A stretch of 9,047 nucleotides of DNA from an uncultured Treponema sp. (GCA_946611835.1 CAMOEE010000098.1:1-9047), one strand, 5' to 3'. Shown: positions 1-7,715, counted from the stretch's first letter. Made by a program: numbers and translations. The notes: a model not told the origin generated them from the sequence alone.

Positions 1-7
1 GTTTTTT

Positions 8-697
8 CTATTTTACAGGATAGTCAAAGTAAGTGTCGGGATACGGCTCGTCTTTGAGGGTAAAGTGCCACCATTCCTCTTCGAGAGGCTTGAAACCGTG
101 GCGGAGCATAGCTTCTCGAAGAATCATGCGGTTTGCATACTGTTCCTCGGAAATTTGCATGTAGTCGGGATGGCTTTCAATTCCGAACCAATCGAAAGTG
201 CCACCCATATCAATCTCTTTTTCACTCTCCATATCGAACAATGTCAAATCCACAGTACTCCCACGACTGTGCCCCGATTTTTCTGCAATGTAGCCCTGAG
301 TAAACAACACTGATTTATCAAGGTTCGGATAGAAATACTGTTTCATCCTAGTGTCCGAAGTATCTTTAGCCCAATTTATAAAATGCGTTACTGCTCGCTG
401 AGGTCGATATGCATCGTAGATTTTGAGGCGGTAGCCTTGAGCCTTTACATCATCGCTCACAGCTTTCAAAGCCTCTGCCGCTTCGGTGGTAAGAAGTGCA
501 ACAGGCTTTTCATAGCCGTTAATGCGATCTCCAACAAAGTTGTAGGTGGAATAGTAGCGGATTTCAAGAATCGCATCGGGAACAGCTTCTGCAAGATAGA
601 CAAAGCCTTTCGGTGCGACATCACTTTGTTTACATGATACGTAAAGTACCGAAAAAGCAATTGCTATAACAGTGGCAAAAATAATAGATTTTTTCAT
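8..697 (-). CDS. VanX-like D-Ala-D-Ala dipeptidase, predicted lipoprotein
   Basis: The 229-residue product matches the VanX/DdpX zinc dipeptidase family (peptidase M15D), which hydrolyses D-Ala-D-Ala. All the key family residues are visible: YDAYRP with the transition-state arginine R98, SGHSRG with zinc ligand H143, VDL with zinc ligand D150, and EWWH with catalytic base E208 and zinc ligand H211. Residues 1-22 form a lipoprotein signal (KK, hydrophobic stretch, YVSC, lipidated C22). That is unusual, because classical VanX is cytoplasmic and lacks a signal. The mature part of about 208 residues is normal family length. The start is at 697, its ATG overlapping the TGA of the upstream vanY-like gene (ATGA, 694-697), with GGAG about 9 bases upstream, so the two are probably translationally coupled. 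The stop is TAG at 8-10, and only 7 bases remain beyond it, so no terminator can be judged. Family assignment is firm. The inferred role is periplasmic turnover or recycling of muropeptides rather than antibiotic resistance. Confidence 0.92.
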   Translation of the reverse strand: MKKSIIFATVIAIAFSVLYVSCKQSDVAPKGFVYLAEAVPDAILEIRYYSTYNFVGDRINGYEKPVALLTTEAAEALKAVSDDVKAQGYRLKIYDAYRPQRAVTHFINWAKDTSDTRMKQYFYPNLDKSVLFTQGYIAEKSGHSRGSTVDLTLFDMESEKEIDMGGTFDWFGIESHPDYMQISEEQYANRMILREAMLRHGFKPLEEEWWHFTLKDEPYPDTYFDYPVK

Positions 698-1374
698 TTG
701 AATTTCTCCAGATACTCTTCAAGCACAAGTCCTGAATCGGTAATTTCCTGTGCAACTTCTACACTCCCCACATAACGAATGTGCCACGGTTCATAGGAAT
801 ACCCCGTAATTTTTTCTTTGCCTTTTAAGAACCTAAGGATAAAGCCGTGATTTGGGAGTTCCTTGTGAATTCTAGAGAAAAGCTCAGGAAGCTGCATCAT
901 ATCCTCATTCTCCCACTTCCATTCTCCGTTAACCTTTGGCACTATGTCAATTGCAAGCCCTGTATGATGCTCGCTCGTTCCAGGAACGGCGACTGTGTTC
1001 TTTGCGTACTCTTCGCCGTATTTTTCTGTGAACTCGCGCATAATTTTCTCTTGGTATTCCACGCTGCGGTAAGCGGAATCAATGCCGATTTCAATTCCTT
1101 GCTCCAAAAGCGCTTTTTGTAATTCAAGATACGCCTCATAAGTAGATTTTTCCACCTCGGCGGTCTCGTCTTCATACACGGTGTCAACTGTCACAAGGTC
1201 AAGGCTTTTTGCGTAATCCCCGCTGATTGGATGAGTTTTGTTCACAAGCACGAGATAATCTGGCTGTTTCTGCGTGATTTTGTCAGCCGCTGTTTTTTTG
1301 CAACCTACGGCAAAACTTGCAAAAATCAGTGCCGAAACTAAGGCAAAAAACGTCGTCTTTTTTATCGTTTTCAT
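694..1374 (-). CDS. VanY-like D-alanyl-D-alanine carboxypeptidase, lipoprotein (intact copy)
   Basis: The 226-residue product belongs to the VanY/DacB-like M15B zinc carboxypeptidases, which remove the terminal D-Ala from peptidoglycan pentapeptides. Residues 1-25 are a lipoprotein signal ending FAVGC (C25). The catalytic domain spans about 36-210: R103 in SAYRS, the SxHxxGxAxD motif as SEHHTGLAID (zinc ligands H136 and D143), and EPWH with catalytic base E195 and zinc ligand H198. All the expected active-site residues are present. The start at 1374 is preceded by a strong AAAGGAG. Its TGA overlaps the ATG of the vanX-like gene, and the acyltransferase gene ends 19 bases upstream, so it lies in the middle of an operon. 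Codons 135-181 (832-972) are base-for-base identical to the second vanY copy at 8100-8240, although the neighbouring sequence is diverged. Activity is expected outside the inner membrane on cross-wall or recycled peptides. Confidence 0.92.
   Translation of the reverse strand: MKTIKKTTFFALVSALIFASFAVGCKKTAADKITQKQPDYLVLVNKTHPISGDYAKSLDLVTVDTVYEDETAEVEKSTYEAYLELQKALLEQGIEIGIDSAYRSVEYQEKIMREFTEKYGEEYAKNTVAVPGTSEHHTGLAIDIVPKVNGEWKWENEDMMQLPELFSRIHKELPNHGFILRFLKGKEKITGYSYEPWHIRYVGSVEVAQEITDSGLVLEEYLEKFK
819..972 (-). repeat. Direct repeat, copy A (inside intact vanY-like gene)
   Basis: Positions 832-972 (141 bases) match 8100-8240 without a mismatch. After one difference (831 A versus 8099 G) a further 12 bases (819-830) also match. 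The offset between copies is 7,268. The block encodes residues 135-181, which carry the H and D zinc ligands. The adjoining bases 973-1080 differ from 8241-8348 at 25 of 108 positions by hand alignment. Confidence 0.95.
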
Positions 1375-1393
1375 AAAACACTCCTTTTATTTT

Positions 1394-2500
1394 TCACAAA
1401 ATAAATTTATTTTCAAGCAATTTTGGGATTTTTTCCACACCAAAAAGCGAAAAAACTGCATGTCGAACCAAATCCACAATCATACAAGAAGCAAACAAAG
1501 CAAGCGAAATCAAAATCACCATCAATGCCATGTACGCTGGATTTTCTGAGGCAAGATACGCGAACCTGCCTTTAAGCACATAAAAGAACACGAGCGGATG
1601 CACATGGATGATGTACACGCTGAAAGCAAGCGACGAGGCAAAGCGAATTGCCTTTTTTGCCGCCGCCTTTTCAATTCTAATCTGGCTGAAAAGCACTATG
1701 AGCATAATTCCAGAGGCAAAAATGAACGGCGAAAGATAATCCACAAAAAGCTGGGCAACGCCGTTATCTTGCGAGCCTTTGTTAAGGGCAAAATAAGTTA
1801 CAGGGAAATCCAGAAGCCAGGCGGCGACCACACAGAAAAGATAAATCAAAAAAGCCTTGGATTTTGAAAGTCTGAGCGGATATTTTTTAAGATACGCTCC
1901 CACAATGTAAAGACAAACAAGCCACAAGACCGAATATCCCCTGTTCAGGTTGAAAGTGTCCTTGTCGTGCAGATTAAGCATAGTCGCGGCAGAGAACAAA
2001 ATAAAAATCGTAAGACAAAGCGCGCGATGTTCCTTTTGATTCAAATTCTCCAAAAGCCGGTTGATGAACGGAATGAAAAAGAACAGCCCGACATAGCAAG
2101 AAAAATACCAGTACTGGCGGCTCAAAACAGGAAAGAAAATTCCGTCGATAAGTTCCCGGTTTGTGACTTCGTGGAACTGAGCGAAAAAAGGCACGAACCT
2201 GAACAAAATAGTGATAACCGAAGAATAAAAGAAAACCAAAAGCCACAGCGGAATGATTTTAAAAAGGCTCACATGCCTTCCTGCCATAGCGTAGCCTGAA
2301 ATCATGGCGAACACATTGACAGCACAATAAGCCGCCGTTTCCAAAAACCACGCCGTAACATAGTTTGCAGAAAAGCTCTCGCCGCCTTTTAAAATGCCGC
2401 CGCAACCTAGAATGTGAAGAATGACGACCATGAACATAGCCGTGATTCTCAAAAGGTCAATGCCGTAGTTTCTTTCCGAAGATAAATTTTGCCCGTTCAT
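1394..2500 (-). CDS. Membrane acyltransferase, acyltransferase-3 (OafA/WecH-like) family
   Basis: The 368-residue polytopic membrane protein has the start typical of acyltransferase-3 (PF01757) enzymes of the surface-polysaccharide O-acyltransferase type (COG3274-like): RNYGIDLLRI at 10-19, then AMFMVVILH with the conserved histidine H29, followed by VNVFAMISGY, YWYFSCYVGLFFFIPF near residues 130-145, and SVYIIHVHP near the C-terminus. About ten hydrophobic segments cover the whole length, as usual for the family. It should sit in the inner membrane and move an acyl group, commonly acetyl or succinyl, to an envelope glycan; the substrate cannot be read from sequence. The same fold forms the N-terminal half of VanT, but no racemase domain follows here. 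The start is fixed by a TAA codon directly before the ATG. The only Shine-Dalgarno-like sequence (AAAAGGAG) lies about 13 bases upstream, an unusually long spacing, and touches a 10-bp inverted repeat. The intact vanY-like gene follows 19 bases downstream. Confidence 0.85.
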   Translation of the reverse strand: MNGQNLSSERNYGIDLLRITAMFMVVILHILGCGGILKGGESFSANYVTAWFLETAAYCAVNVFAMISGYAMAGRHVSLFKIIPLWLLVFFYSSVITILFRFVPFFAQFHEVTNRELIDGIFFPVLSRQYWYFSCYVGLFFFIPFINRLLENLNQKEHRALCLTIFILFSAATMLNLHDKDTFNLNRGYSVLWLVCLYIVGAYLKKYPLRLSKSKAFLIYLFCVVAAWLLDFPVTYFALNKGSQDNGVAQLFVDYLSPFIFASGIMLIVLFSQIRIEKAAAKKAIRFASSLAFSVYIIHVHPLVFFYVLKGRFAYLASENPAYMALMVILISLALFASCMIVDLVRHAVFSLFGVEKIPKLLENKFIL

Positions 2501-2517
2501 TTATTCAAAAACGCTCC

Positions 2518-2553
2518 TTTTGGCATGCCGTTCCATAGAATGACATGCCAAAA
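2518..2553 (-). promoter_or_regulatory. Perfect 10-bp inverted repeat before the acyltransferase gene
   Basis: The arms TTTTGGCATG (2518-2527) and CATGCCAAAA (2544-2553) are exact reverse complements around a 16-base loop. The repeat lies in the 71-base gap between the 876-residue lipoprotein and the acyltransferase. Neither side has a U-tract, so it is not a standard intrinsic terminator. In the minus-strand transcript the last A's of the stem run into AAAAGGAG, the likely ribosome binding site. It may be an RNA hairpin that tunes translation or mRNA ends within the operon, or a protein operator. Confidence 0.6.
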
Positions 2554-2571
2554 TCCGTTAGAAAAGTTCCC

Positions 2572-5202
2572 TTACTCTAATTCTTTAAAACCTTCGCTGT
2601 TTACAAGCTCGAAGTTTTTCATGTCAAATTTACAAATCTGGAACATTTTTGTGCTGCCAAGCCCCGGAATGTCGTAAGTCCAGTATTTCTTGTCAAGAGC
2701 CGGCGGATCCAAACATAATTGCAGGTCCAAGCCCCAGCTTAATCCAAGCAAAGCCGTAAAGCTTGTGTTAATATCAAGATCAACAGATCCTTCATCAACC
2801 AGTTTATGAGCGTTTGCGGTTATTCCTGCCTCAAAAATAAGCGGCATGAACGCATTTCCCCAAACACCGGCGCTCATATCTGCGGACGCAACTGCTAAAT
2901 CAAAGCCTATACCGATACCAAGGCGGGCTTCAAGAACAGGAGTAAAGATAACTTGCACACCTCCGCCCATTGTAGCGTTTTCTCTGTTGATTTTTGTAAA
3001 TCCTGCAAAACCATTGTTTTCTGCATAATAATTATTAGCGTAGAAAGGCGAAGAGTAGAAAGTCCATATTTTAGGAGCAATTCTCTTTCCAAAGCATGTA
3101 AACCAGTCCCTGAATCCCCAGTCAACACCACATCGTACTTCGTGTACCTCCATGTGGCAGCCACCGACAAGAATATCATCCATGTAAACAACTGCTTTTG
3201 AGGAAAAAAGGATGTCAAATTTAAAATCCATCGTGACCCCGATAGGAACAGCTTTTACAGGCTGAATAAACCTATGGAAAGCCTTTGCATCTTCTGTCGC
3301 ACGAACTTTATAATCACCAAAAACTTTCTTTTCGCTCTTCCATTTGAAGTACCAATGGTCAATTCCAAAGCCCGAAGTGATTGTTTCGTCTTTAAACATT
3401 TTGTCAAAGTCCCAGAAACCATCTTCATCAGCGTCAATGCCATGCTGCTGCTTGAGATACTCTTTTGTCTGCTCAGGGGTCAGTTTGTCCGGTGTTTTAG
3501 AGCTGAAGAGAGAAGTTCCGTACACAGTGAATGCAAGCTTATTTTCTGCCTCAATCTGTGTATATATGAGAGTTTTAAAATAAATGTCCGGGTTTGCATC
3601 CGCAAAACTAATGCTTGCATTAATGCCAAATGTCAACTCTCCGTTCGCACCTCTTATGATGTCTACAAGCCACTTTTGCCCGCTAAGACCGGCCGCAAGA
3701 GGAGCAACATTAAAACTTAAAGAAGTTTTTGAGATGTATTTTTTGTAGGCTTCGCGTTTGATGTTGTAGAGAATATAGTCTTCTGTATAAATATCTTTGC
3801 TAAGCGTACATTCCTGCTCGGCTTCTTTCATATATTTTTCAATCTGTGAATGATAAGCTTCCTCAAGTTCTTTTTTGATTGATTCAGATTTGCTTTCTCC
3901 GCCAGTTCTTCTGCATTCTTCAATTTTTTTCTGAATTTTTACAATTTCATCATCAAACAAACTGCGCTCCGAGCCTGACATTTCTGGAACGGCACCAATT
4001 TCGCAGTTGAACCAAGGGAGAGCGCCTGCCAAAGTTGAAGCCATGATATTAACATCAGGACAATCATCAGGGAAGAAAAGTGACAATGCGTGGCGGTTAA
4101 AAATCACAAGCTCTATGTCGCTTGAAATCGGCGTCGCAAGCTGAGCACGGATTTCTTCTGCAACTTCGCCAGGATTTTCCTGCATTACGGCTGCAATAAA
4201 TGCTGAATCTTTAATAAGTGTGTTCAAATAATCAACATTTTCTGAAAGTGATTTATTTGCGTAATCTTGGCTCACAACGCTTTTTGGCAAGAGCGAGAGC
4301 AAAGTATTGATGTCATATTCGCCAGTAAAATCATAAGGCTTATATTCAAAATCAGAGGCTGTAGAAGATTCTGTCACAGGCTCGATTTTTTCAAATTCAG
4401 CATCTTCAATGGCGCGCGCATTTCTTCCGCTTCGCTCTTCGCCAGCGTACATACCGATTGTGTTTTTCTCCATATCAAAGATGTAATCGCCTGGTCCGAT
4501 TTCAGAAATTGCCGCACGGTTGCTTGTTCCGACATCATACATATTGATGACATACTGACCATTTGAGTTGATTCCCAACATTCCGTTTGGATATGTGCTC
4601 CTAGAATATTGCATTGGAATAATTGAGAACATAGAAGAAGAGCCGCTTTCACTTCCTGTTCCTGTGCTGCACAAGAAAGTGAGCCACATATTGTTTTTGC
4701 GGCCTTTGTGTCCTGCATCAGGTTTCCTCCAGATAATGTCTGAAATGCCGTCGCCGTTCAAATCAGCAGTTTTTCCTTCTGAAAGCGTAAAAGAACCTGC
4801 AGGGCTTGCATTTTTTGAGCCGTTGAATTTTGCATAAGAAAACGAAATGCTTTCTTTTGAAACATCCGTAATTTTTATAAAACCATATTCAAAATTCACT
4901 TTTGAATTCTGATATGAGTATTTTCCTGAGCCTAAGTCAATGGCATAAACTTCGCCGATACGGGTTGCAATGACAACGCCCTTTGAAATTTGGTTTGCGT
5001 TGGCATCTTTAGGACTGTAGAGAGCAGAACCGCCCATAAAAGTCATCTGCGAAATTTCCTGATAAATCAAGGCACGGGAAATATCAGTAATAGAAGAAGC
5101 CGCGCTGTTCTGGTCAATTTCCATTGAGCATCCGAATATACCGAACAAAGCCGCCGCAGAAAAAACGGCTGAAAAATTCTTAATAATTTTACTCAATTTC
5201 AT
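2572..5202 (-). CDS. Large lipoprotein of unknown function with two acidic calcium-loop motifs
   Basis: The product has 876 residues and I recognise no named family. Residues 1-25 are a clear lipoprotein signal (KLSK, hydrophobic core, GIFGC, C25). Residues 50-250 are mostly beta-like and contain DLNGDGISD at 147-155, an EF-hand- or FG-GAP-like calcium loop next to a WRKP segment. Residues 417-465 are strongly charged and probably helical or coiled-coil (VKIQKKIEEC onward). A second acidic loop, DADEDGFWDFD, lies at 590-600 and resembles thrombospondin type-3 calcium repeats. The C-terminal third is rich in aromatic and glycine residues, with alternating polar and hydrophobic stretches. The start at 5202 is preceded by AAGGGGGAA at good spacing. 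The tandem-domain lipoprotein gene ends 17 bases upstream, so both are probably co-transcribed. It may be a surface-exposed binding or structural protein; that role is inferred only from the signal and context. Confidence 0.85.
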   Translation of the reverse strand: MKLSKIIKNFSAVFSAAALFGIFGCSMEIDQNSAASSITDISRALIYQEISQMTFMGGSALYSPKDANANQISKGVVIATRIGEVYAIDLGSGKYSYQNSKVNFEYGFIKITDVSKESISFSYAKFNGSKNASPAGSFTLSEGKTADLNGDGISDIIWRKPDAGHKGRKNNMWLTFLCSTGTGSESGSSSMFSIIPMQYSRSTYPNGMLGINSNGQYVINMYDVGTSNRAAISEIGPGDYIFDMEKNTIGMYAGEERSGRNARAIEDAEFEKIEPVTESSTASDFEYKPYDFTGEYDINTLLSLLPKSVVSQDYANKSLSENVDYLNTLIKDSAFIAAVMQENPGEVAEEIRAQLATPISSDIELVIFNRHALSLFFPDDCPDVNIMASTLAGALPWFNCEIGAVPEMSGSERSLFDDEIVKIQKKIEECRRTGGESKSESIKKELEEAYHSQIEKYMKEAEQECTLSKDIYTEDYILYNIKREAYKKYISKTSLSFNVAPLAAGLSGQKWLVDIIRGANGELTFGINASISFADANPDIYFKTLIYTQIEAENKLAFTVYGTSLFSSKTPDKLTPEQTKEYLKQQHGIDADEDGFWDFDKMFKDETITSGFGIDHWYFKWKSEKKVFGDYKVRATEDAKAFHRFIQPVKAVPIGVTMDFKFDILFSSKAVVYMDDILVGGCHMEVHEVRCGVDWGFRDWFTCFGKRIAPKIWTFYSSPFYANNYYAENNGFAGFTKINRENATMGGGVQVIFTPVLEARLGIGIGFDLAVASADMSAGVWGNAFMPLIFEAGITANAHKLVDEGSVDLDINTSFTALLGLSWGLDLQLCLDPPALDKKYWTYDIPGLGSTKMFQICKFDMKNFELVNSEGFKELE

Positions 5203-5219
5203 AGTATTCCCCCTTAGAA

Positions 5220-6665
5220 CTATTCAAAGCAATAAACTGCACAAACTGTGTATTCATTTTCTTTAAATGAAATGTCTACATCTCGGTCTCTAAGATCCAC
5301 GATGTATTGCTGATTTTTTGCTCCGTAATCCTGCGAAGAAGTCCACACAACATGATTAAAAGTTTTTGCACCGCATTTTCCAATTGAAAAATTCACGATG
5401 TCAATCACTTCTGAAAGTTCATAGGCTTCTGCCGCTGTCGGAAGATACCAGCCTTTTTCATATTTTTTTAATCCGTTGGCTTTTCCGTATTTCACAGCAT
5501 AATCAAACGCAGGATAATTTTTAGAAGACGATTTTGACTCAGAATCGTAATAGCTGATGTTTTTCCAAGTGTTTCTGCCGTCCAAAAGCCCCATAAAACC
5601 GTTGTTAGAATACTTGTGCTTTTTTATGCTGTAGTTTTTCCCTGTCAAAATGCTCTGATTTGCAAGCATGTTCGTGCGGTGTCCGAGCGTTCCTTTCGGA
5701 GCAAATGCGAGAGGAAGCTCTGAATAATTCAAGCCCACGCCAAGAACGCGGTTTGATTCTTCAAAATGTCCGCCGCGAGTAGAAAAAATGATTGCCATAG
5801 GTTTTGCAGAACCTGTGTAATCTTCAATTTGCAAAGGTGTAAGAACCGAACCGTCGTCCATTACGATGTCGCCCAAAGAGTAATTCTTTTTCTTGCTTTC
5901 TTTAGAGCCTTCTGAAAAACAATAAATTGCACGGACATGATTCTGATTCTGACGATTGTCAGCGCTTACATTGCCGTTTTCAAAATTGAGCGAATAAGTG
6001 TTCCCTGTTGCGTCGTAGGCAGATGATGAAGTCCAATATTTTGCCTTTTTGACTGCCTTTCCGCCTGCGGCAAGGATTGATTCATTTACAGTTTTTGAAG
6101 TTTCGTAAAGTTCATAAAGCTCGGCGATGCTCGGAAAATACCAGCCTTTTGTAAATTTCCCAAAATCTTTGTCTTTTCCAAAATCAAGAGACGCATTGTA
6201 TGCCGGAAAAAGTTTTTCGTCATTGAAAGCCTTCAAATCATCTTCCGTGAAACTATAAAAGATTTTGCGTCCGTCCAAGTTTCCTGTAAATCCTTCGTTT
6301 CCGTACAATTCGCTGCCACTGTAATAAACCTGATTTTTTACAAGCGTTGCGTTTGTATGAAAATTTTGTGAAAGCACGCCTGTTTCTACAGTGCAAACTG
6401 CAAGAGAAGAACCTGCATCGTCAAGTGCAACTCCAAGCACCCGCTCAGAAATTTCTGATTCTGCGCCGTTGATTGAAAAAATTACTGCGACAGGTTTTGC
6501 TTTTCCATTGTAAGAAGAGAATGTCTCTTTGTTTACGACAGTTCCGTCACTCAAAACAATGTCGCCGACATGATATTCTTTGTTTGCCGTGCAACTAAAA
6601 ACCGACAATGCAAAGAACCCAGTTAAAAGGCTCAAAACTGAAGTCATCGTTTTTCTAAAAGTCAT
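5220..6665 (-). CDS. Lipoprotein with two tandem Lcl/DUF1566-like units
   Basis: The product has 481 residues. The signal ends SVFSC (C25). The rest is two homologous units, about 31-250 and 262-480, that align throughout. Shared landmarks are GDIVLSDGTVV / GDIVMDDGSVL, AKPVAVIFS / AKPMAIIFS, ERVLGVAL / NRVLGVGL, GFTGNLDGR / GFMGLLDGR, KGWYFPSIAELYEL / KGWYLPTAAEAYEL, YWTSS / VWTSS and the terminal AIYCF / AVYCF. The GWYxP...WTSS...YCF pattern resembles the Lcl C-terminal/DUF1566 fold (PF07603), which is related to C-type lectins and formylglycine-generating enzyme and is common in secreted proteins of Treponema and Bacteroidetes. A ligand-binding rather than catalytic role is usual for such domains, but the ligand is unknown. 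The start at 6665 has a near-perfect AGGGAGGT. Its Shine-Dalgarno overlaps the stop codon of the omptin gene 11 bases upstream, which suggests coupling. Confidence 0.87.
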   Translation of the reverse strand: MTFRKTMTSVLSLLTGFFALSVFSCTANKEYHVGDIVLSDGTVVNKETFSSYNGKAKPVAVIFSINGAESEISERVLGVALDDAGSSLAVCTVETGVLSQNFHTNATLVKNQVYYSGSELYGNEGFTGNLDGRKIFYSFTEDDLKAFNDEKLFPAYNASLDFGKDKDFGKFTKGWYFPSIAELYELYETSKTVNESILAAGGKAVKKAKYWTSSSAYDATGNTYSLNFENGNVSADNRQNQNHVRAIYCFSEGSKESKKKNYSLGDIVMDDGSVLTPLQIEDYTGSAKPMAIIFSTRGGHFEESNRVLGVGLNYSELPLAFAPKGTLGHRTNMLANQSILTGKNYSIKKHKYSNNGFMGLLDGRNTWKNISYYDSESKSSSKNYPAFDYAVKYGKANGLKKYEKGWYLPTAAEAYELSEVIDIVNFSIGKCGAKTFNHVVWTSSQDYGAKNQQYIVDLRDRDVDISFKENEYTVCAVYCFE

Positions 6666-6676
6666 CTAAGACCTCC

Positions 6677-7633
6677 CTATTTAATATGGTATGTAACCAA
6701 TAATTTGAAAATTTCAGATTCCGTTCCAGGTTCAGAATCAGAGTCAGAAAGATATGTTGTGTGACCGAAATTTCTTTGGGTGGTGTTGCCTTCATCACAT
6801 TTGAGCCATTCGTATGTGAATGAAAGCTCCCAGTCTTTCCATTGAATTTTTGTACCTAACGCAAATCCTTTTCCGCCCGTCATAAAATCGTTGAATTGTG
6901 TCATTCTTTCGTTGTGCATATCGATTGCATCACAGCGGATTGACGGATAATAACGGAAAAAGATTTTTCCAGTCCAATCATTTAAAAATTTGTACTCAAG
7001 GTTCAATAAAACAAAAGGCATGAAAAACTGCTGCTCGTAAGTAATGACAGTTCCGGTCAAATCGTATTTTTTAAGATTGGAAGACCAGTATCCGCCCTCA
7101 GAAGAATCAAGGGAGCCGTACTGAAGATAACCGCCGCTTGCTTCCATTTTTTGATTTTTGTATTTAAAACCTGCTTCGGGAAGAATTCTGAAATTGGAAA
7201 TCAAAAATTCATAGCCGCCTTTTATTTCAAATTCATAATTTTTGTTGACGATGAGGTCGCTTGTGCTGTAGTTTGTGGCACGGCTATGATCATCTTTTAA
7301 ATAATCCCAGTCTTCCATGGAGCCCGCTCTAATAGGAACTGCAATCTCAAAATCTGCTCCAAGCACCGCATGAAATACATTCAAATTGCCGCCCAAAGCG
7401 ATTTTTGGAGAAAAAGGAGCGTTCCAGTCAAGCCGGCTCATAACATCGCCGCTTTCTTTGTAATAAACATACTCACTGGTAAAGGCTGATTCAAAACCTG
7501 TGGAAAGCTCAAAACCATAAGAGATGTTTTTCTGCTGACTTTTCCAGGAACTCTGTGCCTGATTTTGTTCCTGCGTAAAAGCAAGGCCGACGGCGAAAAC
7601 AAAAAGAGCGGCCGTTAAAAAAAGTTGTTTCAT
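6677..7633 (-). CDS. Omptin-family outer-membrane protease homologue
   Basis: From the chosen ATG the product is 318 residues, the usual length of an omptin precursor such as OmpT. Residues 1-20 form a cleavable signal peptide without a lipobox. The rest looks like a beta-barrel of alternating residues and ends in an aromatic-containing strand (LLVTYHIK). The four omptin catalytic positions are present: GSMEDWD gives D108 and D110 (OmpT D83/D85 pair), and AIDMH gives D238 and H240 (OmpT D210/H212 pair). Other family-like segments are MSRLDW at 65-70, ASGGYLQYGS at 165-174 and YEQQFFMPF at 199-207. Omptins cut exposed proteins, often between basic residues, at the cell surface. The frame stays open upstream to 8029, but the start at 7633 is chosen because it alone has both a signal peptide and an AAGG ribosome site 5 bases away. 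It is the first gene of the operon and lies behind a long leader with a consensus promoter. Confidence 0.85.
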   Translation of the reverse strand: MKQLFLTAALFVFAVGLAFTQEQNQAQSSWKSQQKNISYGFELSTGFESAFTSEYVYYKESGDVMSRLDWNAPFSPKIALGGNLNVFHAVLGADFEIAVPIRAGSMEDWDYLKDDHSRATNYSTSDLIVNKNYEFEIKGGYEFLISNFRILPEAGFKYKNQKMEASGGYLQYGSLDSSEGGYWSSNLKKYDLTGTVITYEQQFFMPFVLLNLEYKFLNDWTGKIFFRYYPSIRCDAIDMHNERMTQFNDFMTGGKGFALGTKIQWKDWELSFTYEWLKCDEGNTTQRNFGHTTYLSDSDSEPGTESEIFKLLVTYHIK

Positions 7634-7658
7634 AATGACCTTAGTTTGCCGTGATGTG

Positions 7659-7680
7659 GTTTCGACAGGCGGCTTGAAAC
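7659..7680. repeat. Short inverted repeat near the omptin start
   Basis: The plus-strand arms GTTTCGA (7659-7665) and TTGAAAC (7674-7680) surround an 8-base loop. They pair fully as RNA only from the plus strand, with one G-U. From the minus strand one A-C mismatch interrupts the stem. It may be a small REP-like palindrome. Function is unknown. Confidence 0.35.
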
Positions 7681-7715
7681 TTCGTTGCCTTGTTCCAACC
7701 TCCGCGCGTGTATAT

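Noticed and set aside
847..1122. Plus-strand frames at 847 and 8115 starting with the same peptide
   Set aside because: They are antisense shadows of the two vanY genes. Their shared start comes only from the 141-base identical block.
8..1374. Vancomycin-resistance cluster
   Set aside because: VanX- and VanY-like genes are present, but there is no VanH, no D-Ala-D-Lac or D-Ser ligase and no VanRS in the window, and both enzymes carry lipoprotein signals. Envelope turnover is the safer reading.
1394..2500. VanT-like serine racemase
   Set aside because: The acyltransferase part resembles the VanT membrane half, but the gene ends without any alanine-racemase domain and the next gene is VanY-like.
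2518..2545. Sigma-54 promoter suggested by TGGCA in the inverted repeat
   Set aside because: The TTGC half is missing at the required spacing on both strands.
2518..2553. Rho-independent terminator after the 876-residue lipoprotein
   Set aside because: The stem is perfect, but no U-tract follows on either strand; it is listed as a regulatory inverted repeat instead.
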